Source: Lachnospiraceae bacterium (lineage in GTDB: Bacteria; Bacillota; Clostridia; Lachnospirales; Lachnospiraceae). Taken from it: a DNA stretch of 64,000 nucleotides. The stretch is from positions 38,525 through 102,524 of the forward strand of contig JAILHF010000023.1 of the NCBI GenBank assembly GCA_024696005.1, given 5' to 3'. Of this stretch, positions 58,427-64,000 are shown one piece after another (positions within the stretch are counted from its first letter, which is position 1; every line of letters begins with the position of its first letter). Position numbers and translations under genes: made by a program. The notes below the pieces were generated by a model, which searched no databases, was not told the origin of the DNA, and saw only the letters and a list, made by a program, of their open reading frames with translations.

Positions 58427-58914
58427 TCATGATCATTTATGACCTTTTCCATGCAAACCTTTTGCGGCACAAGCCCCATGGCTTCATAAAACTTCATTGC
58501 ACCGGGATTACAGGCCCAAACGTTCAATGTGATATTATAGAATCCCTGCTCTTTTGCATAGCAAAGCACCTCATTGTATATCATGCTCCCGATATGCTTG
58601 CCTCGTGCTTCTTCATCAACACAGATATCATCTATGTAAAGCGTTCGGACATCCGTCAGAACGGCATTATCCTTTTCCTGTCTGCTGATACAGAAAGCAT
58701 GGGCAAGAACATTTTCCTCATGATCCACACAGACAAAAACCGGCGTTTTGTCATCAGAAATGATTTCGGATAATTCTTCCGCACTGTATTTGGTCGCCGG
58801 CCCCTTAAACAGATCCGGCCGGCCGTTATGATGCACCATATCTACCTGTATCAAAAGCTTAAGGATTCCCGGGATATCTTTTATTTCTGCATGCCGGATC
58901 TTCAAATTGTTCAT
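58408..58914 (-). CDS. GNAT-family N-acetyltransferase, paralog of 36599-37072
   Basis: 168 residues: LKIRHAEIKDIPGILKLL start, IDDICVDEEARGKHIGSMIY near 97-116 (motif A), WACNPGAMKFYEAMGL near 137-152. It is nearly identical over long stretches to the protein at 36599-37072 but has an extra C-terminal tail that reads into the remnant HD gene. The start is the Met of MNNLKIRH. A recent duplication is the simple explanation. Confidence 0.9.
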   Translation of the reverse strand: MNNLKIRHAEIKDIPGILKLLIQVDMVHHNGRPDLFKGPATKYSAEELSEIISDDKTPVFVCVDHEENVLAHAFCISRQEKDNAVLTDVRTLYIDDICVDEEARGKHIGSMIYNEVLCYAKEQGFYNITLNVWACNPGAMKFYEAMGLVPQKVCMEKVINDHDAGTRI

Positions 58915-58984
58915 AATACTACGCCCCACAAAACATAAGCCAAATAGCAAAACGAAAACATCATCCTCACATCATGCAGACAGA

Positions 58985-60046
58985 TCATCGCTTCAGATAA
59001 TCAATGACACCCTGTATGATCTCCGGATTCGGATATCCCTTACCGTCATTCCCTTTCATGCCGTAAAGCATCGCGTATGCAAAATTATCTGCCATGCACT
59101 CTTCCGGATCCTTGACATAACCGGTATTTTCCCCAAAGACCTCATCAAAATTGGATGCCTGTTCTCTGGTATAATAAACATCCGATCCGTCAACAGGAAC
59201 AAGTGCCACGGCATCATTGGACATGAAGCCCGATTGCGCCTCGGCATAAGTCTTCGTGGTGATCCAGGCCGTATAACAATCAACCGGCTTCCCATCTATC
59301 AGAAATGTTGCATAAGAGTTGTGGTGCTCAACATCCGGATTGCTTATGTATCTCTCAAGCACGCACGGAGGCAGTTCATACTCCGTATCCGTGACGGTAA
59401 AGTGAATGAGGGAATACATGTCGGCACGGAACTGAGGATCACTCCTTGTCAGGCAGTGAAACAGCTCATGATATAAGAGTTTGTCCATATATTCACTGGC
59501 ACCGGGCATGACACTCATGAATGAATATATCGCGATAATATCACCGTCCAGATAGATCTGCGTACCATGTGTATAGCCGCTTGCTCCCGATTCCATTTCC
59601 ATGTTAGCCTTTATGAATACGATCTCTTCCACTTTCGGAAGTTCATACCCTTTCAACTTGATATGTAACGCCATTCTTGCAAGGCGGCTGTTTAAGTACC
59701 ATTTACTGAAAAAGGAAAACTCGCCGATGCTCTCGCGGGATGCCTCCAATAATTCTTCCCTGGTCGCACCGGTTTTTCCCACGCGAAAGTCAAAGTCATT
59801 CTGTGTCATGTTATCAAAGTATTCTGTGTTGGAAAGCATTTTTTCCCTGCCCTCCTGCACCGACGCAAAATGATGCGGGATCATGCCGGAAAAGATCAAT
59901 GTGATGAAAAGATTGATCATCCCCCATCCCAGGATCAGGCCCAGCAATACCAGCAAGGTTCTTTTTCTCTTTTGCTTTTTCAAATTCTTATCGTCCTGAT
60001 CTCCGTCACGAAGACCCCTCCCGGTTTTGGAAAGCTTTTCAAACAT
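58985..60046 (-). CDS. Membrane-anchored putative zinc metallopeptidase
   Basis: 353 residues. A basic cytoplasmic tail (1-29), one helix (about 30-52) and an extracellular domain. LLYHELFHCL (His193, Glu194, His197) is an HExxH zinc site, and EECMADNFAYAM (Glu315/316) is a plausible third ligand. It resembles the HExxH protein at 9740-10633 in plan but not in sequence. The start follows CGGAGG. Substrate unknown. Confidence 0.72.
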   Translation of the reverse strand: MFEKLSKTGRGLRDGDQDDKNLKKQKRKRTLLVLLGLILGWGMINLFITLIFSGMIPHHFASVQEGREKMLSNTEYFDNMTQNDFDFRVGKTGATREELLEASRESIGEFSFFSKWYLNSRLARMALHIKLKGYELPKVEEIVFIKANMEMESGASGYTHGTQIYLDGDIIAIYSFMSVMPGASEYMDKLLYHELFHCLTRSDPQFRADMYSLIHFTVTDTEYELPPCVLERYISNPDVEHHNSYATFLIDGKPVDCYTAWITTKTYAEAQSGFMSNDAVALVPVDGSDVYYTREQASNFDEVFGENTGYVKDPEECMADNFAYAMLYGMKGNDGKGYPNPEIIQGVIDYLKR

Positions 60047-60097
60047 GCAACTATCCTCCGTTTTCCTTTTCTATATTATTCCGGACAGATTCTTTCT

Positions 60098-60850
60098 TTA
60101 CGTTGTGCCTGCAATCTCTCCCAGCATGTATGCGGCATAAGCTTTCGCAAGTTTCATGTCATATGACAGTTCCTTTCCTTCAGCATATTCTTTCAACGCA
60201 TCCCGTATCAGTTTATGATACTTTTCGGGAATGTTGTCAAGTGCCCATTCACCGCCCTCTTTTTTGGAAAGCACAAGACCATCCTTCCTATAAGCAAGCA
60301 CTCTTGCCAGATTCAGCATCAGATACATCGGATCATCTGCAACTTCTTCCTCTGCATCAGCAATGTCATTCCGGATAGAATCCATGTAATCCTTTGCCGG
60401 AACATCCGAAAAAGTATCTTTGATCGGAGCACCATAAAGACATTCGCCTCTATGAGTTATGATCGTAAAATGCGCCGCAAGGTCTTTGTCCTCGCCCTTC
60501 ATTTTTGAAACATATCCATCCGGATCTTTTCGATACCATTCAAGATGCGCAACGGAAAAATGCAGCTCAAACGGGGTAGGATAAACGAAAGGCCTGCAAA
60601 CACATTGTTTAACGATGCTCATTTCTATTCCTTTTGCCGGCCCCCGGCCATTTAGTTCCACCACCATATCCATGAAGGATCTTTTAAGCGTATCCGAAAC
60701 GGTGTCCTTCACTACAACGATCAGATCAATGTCGCTCTTTGCCGGATTATAACATCCCATGACCGCGGAGCCGTGCAGATATACCCCTACCAGATCATCC
60801 TGCAGGATTTCTTTTGACTTTTCCACAAAACTGTTTATGACCGCATTCAT
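60098..60850 (-). CDS. Aminoglycoside nucleotidyltransferase-like protein (AadA/DUF4111)
   Basis: 250 residues. The nucleotidyltransferase motif is GVYLHGSAVMGCYNPAKSDIDL near 22-43 (Gly-Ser and the Asp-x-Asp pair), and a helical C-terminal half with AEGKELSYDMKLAKAYAAYM follows. It matches ANT(3'')/ANT(9)-type enzymes and stand-alone DUF4111 proteins. Resistance to spectinomycin or streptomycin is possible but not shown. Confidence 0.82.
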   Translation of the reverse strand: MNAVINSFVEKSKEILQDDLVGVYLHGSAVMGCYNPAKSDIDLIVVVKDTVSDTLKRSFMDMVVELNGRGPAKGIEMSIVKQCVCRPFVYPTPFELHFSVAHLEWYRKDPDGYVSKMKGEDKDLAAHFTIITHRGECLYGAPIKDTFSDVPAKDYMDSIRNDIADAEEEVADDPMYLMLNLARVLAYRKDGLVLSKKEGGEWALDNIPEKYHKLIRDALKEYAEGKELSYDMKLAKAYAAYMLGEIAGTT

Positions 60851-61180
60851 ACGGAGGCCACCCTTTTATTCAGCTTACTGATCATCGCCACTTCACTCCT
60901 TAATTAACGCCCCATCAAATATTCCTTCTGAAATCAGCTATTTTTGGTTTTTCTCCGCCGAACATGCTATAATATGCAGCAAAGAAGTGTATAATTAAAG
61001 TTCACCTTGCAGTCATTTTGTTTATACGAATTATATGATTGAATCTTAGGATATGTCAATGCGTAATGGACCATGGGGCCGGGGTTGATGGTCCATTTCC
61101 TCAAGGGCGGTATCTGCAAAAATGAACCGCGTACTCCGTCCCCAAGAGACCATAAATAAAAGTACCGGAGGAGATATCAG
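60851..61180 (+). other. 330-bp gap: weak promoter and leader with stem-loop
   Basis: A TATAAT at 60968-60973 with TTGGTT 18 bp upstream points toward the phosphatase gene, leaving a leader of about 200 nt. AATGGACCAT (61065-61074) and its complement (61088-61097) form a perfect 10-bp stem with a 13-nt loop, followed by a C-rich stretch. It matches no riboswitch I recognise. No coding frame of note. Confidence 0.4.
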
Positions 61181-61795
61181 ATGAAGCATATTATCACAGT
61201 CCAGCATACACAGTCCGTTCATCACACTAACGGAATGGTCGGCTCATGGACGGATTGGGATTTGACGGACCTGGGAAGAACTCAGGCGGATCGCATCGGA
61301 AAGAAACTCAAAGATGAACTCGCAGGCAAAACTATGGTCATTTATTCTTCCGATCTTAAGCGCGCCAAACAAACAGCAGAAGAGATCGCAAAATACCTGG
61401 GTACAGAGCCGATCTTAAGAAAGGAACTCCGAGAGAGAAATCTCGGAAAATGCTGTGGAAAATCTGTACAATGGCTGCGGGAAAACATTGAATGCCCGGA
61501 GAAGACTGTTGACGACAGATTGTTTTCCGATGGAGAGAGCAGAAGAGATGCCTGGAATCGCCTCAGACCTTTTTACGAAGAAGTGATGGCAAGTGATGAG
61601 GAAAACATCATTATCGTCTCACACGGAGATCTCCTGAGTCTTTGGAATGCAATGTATTTGAATCTTCCTGTCGAATCATTCCATGAAGTGAATATTCACG
61701 GCCCGGCAGGCGGAGTCTCACACATGTTCATTAATGAAGACGGAAAGCATCTTGTACGGCATATTAACGATATGTCTTATGTGATGAATCCATAA
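61181..61795 (+). CDS. Histidine phosphatase superfamily, variant active-site Arg
   Basis: 204 residues. The catalytic His is in ITVQHTQSVHH (near 5-15), but the usual Arg before it is Gln (QHT instead of RHG). The second site is intact: YSSDLKRAKQTAE near 55-67 with Arg, and IVSHGDLLS near 145-153 with the second His. The fold is clear; catalysis may be changed. The start follows CGGAGGAG. Confidence 0.85.
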   Translation: MKHIITVQHTQSVHHTNGMVGSWTDWDLTDLGRTQADRIGKKLKDELAGKTMVIYSSDLKRAKQTAEEIAKYLGTEPILRKELRERNLGKCCGKSVQWLRENIECPEKTVDDRLFSDGESRRDAWNRLRPFYEEVMASDEENIIIVSHGDLLSLWNAMYLNLPVESFHEVNIHGPAGGVSHMFINEDGKHLVRHINDMSYVMNP

Positions 61796-61882
61796 ACATT
61801 TTCATTTTTTCTGTCCTGATATGATATAATGAGGCAGTAAGGACAACACATAAAATGATCATTTTGCATTTCAGTGCGAAGC

Positions 61883-62002
61883 ATGGAGGTATCAGGTATT
61901 GTTTTTGCCGTTCTATTGATTTTACTTGCCATAGAATCCCATCAGGACAACGTATTAAATGAGATCGCCATAGAAGAAAACAGAAAAAACGGAGAAAAAT
62001 GA
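61883..62002 (+). CDS. Possible 39-residue small membrane protein
   Basis: Open frame with a hydrophobic start (VSGIVFAVLLILLAIE) and a charged tail NEIAIEENRKNGEK. The composition is that of a one-helix membrane peptide. There is no good ribosome site before the ATG. It lies in the 270-bp gap between the phosphatase and CPBP genes. Confidence 0.35.
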   Translation: MEVSGIVFAVLLILLAIESHQDNVLNEIAIEENRKNGEK

Positions 62003-62066
62003 TCTTAACAAATATCAATGCGGGTAAAACAGAATAATGATATTGTTTCTTTCAGGAGGTGACATC

Positions 62067-62762
62067 ATGAAAGAAAACGATATCAAGAATGCCCGGATAG
62101 CATTAACAATCACTACGGCATTAACGCTGTTTATTGCCACTTTTGAGATGGCAAATGCACTCAGGTTTTATAAACCGGGGATGAATTTGCTCGATATTGC
62201 CAGCTATGTACAGGCTAACAGGTGGATTTTTGCTTTTACCTTTTTTTTTGCCAATCTCGTTATCCTTCCAAGTGCTCTGTTACTTTATAAAGCGAATGGA
62301 ATCAGTCTTAAGAAGGAAATATATGAAAGAGAGACTATTGGCGGAGATATTCTTTGGGGGGTGATACTCGCAATTGCAGCCAGCCTGTTAAATCTTCTGT
62401 TTTTACCTATCTATAAAGGCCGTACAGAACTTGCTTTTGCAGAAGATGGAAAGATGGGAGCAGGAATAACAATTCTTTATGTTATCGCACTGGTCTTTGT
62501 GAGTGGAATTTGCAAGGAAATATACTACAGAGGCTTTGCAAAGAGATTTTGCGGGCAGACATTTGGGGAGATTACGGCACTTCTGCTTTTCAATATGCTT
62601 TTTGGCCTGCTTGACTGGTATAATTTTGGAGCTTCCTTTGTTCTTGGACTTGTATGTATATTGGGTTATCAAAAAAGGAAACACCTGATAGTTCCGATGA
62701 TCATACATGGTGGAACGAATCTGATCAGTATCATATACATTATTGTCATGGGTGGTTATTAA
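62067..62762 (+). CDS. CPBP-family intramembrane protein with altered active site
   Basis: 231 residues, about seven hydrophobic segments. The CPBP core is at the C-terminal half: VSGICKEIYYRGFAKRF near 151-167 (normal E-E-x-x-x-R, here K-E-x-x-x-R), LFNMLFGLLDWYN near 179-191 (usual His replaced by Asp) and PMIIHGGTNL near 215-224. The family are glutamic-type intramembrane proteases, but this one may be inactive as a protease. A Crp regulator follows 12 bp later. Confidence 0.85.
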   Translation: MKENDIKNARIALTITTALTLFIATFEMANALRFYKPGMNLLDIASYVQANRWIFAFTFFFANLVILPSALLLYKANGISLKKEIYERETIGGDILWGVILAIAASLLNLLFLPIYKGRTELAFAEDGKMGAGITILYVIALVFVSGICKEIYYRGFAKRFCGQTFGEITALLLFNMLFGLLDWYNFGASFVLGLVCILGYQKRKHLIVPMIIHGGTNLISIIYIIVMGGY

Positions 62763-62774
62763 AGGGGTATATTA

Positions 62775-63368
62775 ATGGATAAAGAATATTTTGTCAAACA
62801 ACTGCTTGTATTTGCAGAAAAATATAACATTGATGCAAACGAAGAACTGGTTGGCGAGATAGTCAGTCTGGCCAGCTTCCGAGTGGTCAGGAAGGGAGAA
62901 CTTCTTGCTTCCATAGGAGAGAACACCGACTACGCAGGGCTTACCCTGTCGGGACTGACCAGGGCATATTATATTGACAATGACGGAAACGACATTACAA
63001 GAGGTTTTGCTCCCGAAGGCACAATGTTCATGGACGAAGGATTCTTTGGCTATCCGGAAAGGATCTGCATGTGGGAAACACTCGAAGAAACAACTGTCAT
63101 GCTCTGTGAGACGGCAGCCATCAAAAAACCTATCAAAGGAAATGATTCCTTTAAGGATATTTGGATCTATCTTTTAGAAAGCGCCTTGAGATATAAGATA
63201 TACAGAGAAAACGGCTTCCTTATGGAAAATGCAACGGAGAGGTATATTCATTTCAAGAAGCTATATCCCGATCTCAGTGAGAGAGTACCGCAGCGACACA
63301 TAGCAACTTACCTTGGCATCACACCGGAATCTCTCAGCAGGATCAGAAGCGCCATGAAGGAAAACTAG
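62775..63368 (+). CDS. Crp/Fnr-family transcriptional regulator
   Basis: 197 residues: a cyclic-nucleotide-binding-like beta-roll (about 20-120; KGELLASIGENTDYAGLTLSG) and a C-terminal helix-turn-helix, RHIATYLGITPESLSRIRS near 175-193. Arg residues for cAMP contact are not conserved, so the ligand is unknown. Co-transcribed with the CPBP gene. Confidence 0.88.
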   Translation: MDKEYFVKQLLVFAEKYNIDANEELVGEIVSLASFRVVRKGELLASIGENTDYAGLTLSGLTRAYYIDNDGNDITRGFAPEGTMFMDEGFFGYPERICMWETLEETTVMLCETAAIKKPIKGNDSFKDIWIYLLESALRYKIYRENGFLMENATERYIHFKKLYPDLSERVPQRHIATYLGITPESLSRIRSAMKEN

Positions 63369-63378
63369 AATAGGATCA

Positions 63379-63510
63379 TCAGATCTTAAGAGCATTGTGC
63401 TCTGCCTTTTTTTCACTGAATATCCAGATCAAAACAGCCAAAAATGTGACACTGAATACACATACCAGACCGATCCTCAGACCACCTGAATATGGGAGAT
63501 AATGTTTCCC
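63379..63510 (-). pseudogene. C-terminal fragment of a membrane transporter
   Basis: Minus-strand open stretch of 43 codons, bounded upstream by a stop: HYLPYSGGLRIGLVCVFS, then a hydrophobic helix, then FSEKKAEHNALKI. It looks like the last helix of an MFS-type transporter. No start codon. It overlaps the terminator of the crp-like gene. Another open stretch at about 63543-63626 (NYVRTQEYFKENGI) also has no start. Confidence 0.35.
63389..63413 (+). terminator. Rho-independent terminator after the Crp-family gene
   Basis: AGAGCA (63389-63394) pairs with TGCTCT (63398-63403) across a 3-nt loop, followed by seven T residues (63407-63413). It closes the CPBP/Crp transcript 20 bp after the stop codon. 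Confidence 0.75.
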
Positions 63511-63612
63511 TCATCCATTATATATGTTCACAAAACTACTCCAAGTCGATCTGATCTATATCTATACCGTTTTCTTTAAAGTACTCCTGTGTACGAACAT
63601 AATTTTCAGCTC

Positions 63613-64000
63613 CTATCTTAATATCTCATCAATCGTGGATACTGTACTGAATGTTCCTTTATGAGCGGAGATGATCTCTTTCATCTTCTGCATCTCAAAA
63701 TAATTGACATAACAGATCAATGTCTTATTTTCGCCAGCTATAGCTCCATAAGAATCCATGATCGTGCAGGTCTTATTTAAATCTTCCCGGATCGCGCGAA
63801 CCAGTTCTTCCGGTTCCTTGGTAATTATCGTCACCTGCTTGATCGCCTCAAAATGATCCGTAAAGTGGTTGATAATAGACGTCGCTATGACATAAACCAG
63901 CAGGCTCATCAGCGCTGCATTACGATTAATGAGCAAAAAAACAGCCGTATATACGCACGCATTAAATCCTATCAAAAGATACGTGAGACTGAAATTCTTT
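63613..64000 (-). CDS. YitT-family membrane protein, N-terminus beyond right edge
   Basis: About 129 visible residues, open at the right edge. Two hydrophobic segments (LLIGFNACVYTAVFLLI and MSLLVYVIATSII) precede a soluble C-terminal DUF2179 domain: VTIITKEPEELVRAI, TCTIMDSYGAI, LICYVNYFEMQKMKEII. This is the usual end of YitT proteins. Function unknown; the DUF2179 domain may bind a nucleotide. Confidence 0.85.
   Translation of the reverse strand, partial: KNFSLTYLLIGFNACVYTAVFLLINRNAALMSLLVYVIATSIINHFTDHFEAIKQVTIITKEPEELVRAIREDLNKTCTIMDSYGAIAGENKTLICYVNYFEMQKMKEIISAHKGTFSTVSTIDEILR

Noticed and set aside
60098..60850. Firm aminoglycoside-resistance call
   Set aside because: The motif fits, but stand-alone DUF4111 proteins often have no resistance role and there is no mobile element nearby.

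Overview
The window reads like a chromosomal stretch of a Gram-positive anaerobe of the class Clostridia, most likely Lachnospiraceae. The grounds are TATAAT-type sigma-A promoters, strong AGGAGG ribosome sites, OmpR/histidine-kinase pairs tied to ABC transporters, a YtrA-type GntR regulator, CPBP and YitT proteins, and a PD-(D/E)XK-like family that I associate with Clostridia. Base composition is moderate to high GC over most of the window and clearly more AT-rich after about 60.9 kb. I saw no rRNA, tRNA, CRISPR array, transposase, integrase or phage gene.

Layout. 1-2.0 kb: the start of a polytopic membrane protein (runs off the left edge) and a GH43 glycosidase. 2.1-12.1 kb (all minus): two ABC-transporter/two-component modules joined end to end, one carrying an erythromycin-esterase-like hydrolase and one a membrane-anchored HExxH protein. 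12.2-16.3 kb: LUD-domain protein, a TrkA/CPA1 antiporter pair, Aat N-end-rule transferase. 16.3-20.7 kb: a GntR-controlled locus with two ABC ATPases. 20.8-22.9 kb (plus): an ECF sigma factor translationally coupled to a membrane-anchored serpin that takes the place of an anti-sigma factor. 23-29.7 kb: a U32-like cysteine-rich protein, a lipoprotein, acetyltransferases, a phosphatase, a TraB-like protein and a TetR regulator. 29.8-31.1 kb (plus): a strong promoter, five 53-54-bp tandem repeats and a PD-(D/E)XK-like gene. 31-40 kb: mostly single-gene housekeeping and accessory enzymes (GNATs, Nudix, CE15-like esterase, SCP2, DUF89, EamA, fRMsr, HD hydrolase). 40.2-45 kb: a GH25/GH114-like fusion and a third ABC/two-component module. 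45-52.4 kb: a prolyl-tRNA deacylase-like protein and a fourth module with a large FtsX permease and a C45-type lipoprotein hydrolase. 52.5-60.9 kb: NudC, small enzymes and several decayed genes. 60.9-64 kb (mainly plus): histidine phosphatase, CPBP protein, Crp-family regulator, YitT fragment at the right edge.

How they work together. Four separate transporter/sensor modules suggest heavy investment in sensing and surviving peptide antibiotics or envelope stress. Three of them carry a secreted or membrane-bound hydrolase as an extra member. OmpR-type 11-bp phased direct repeats lie upstream of their transporter genes, and two modules share the same CTTTAG half-site. The strongest candidates for undescribed biology are the ECF sigma/serpin pair and the promoter-repeat-nuclease locus. 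All functions are inferred from reading the sequence; no database search was run.
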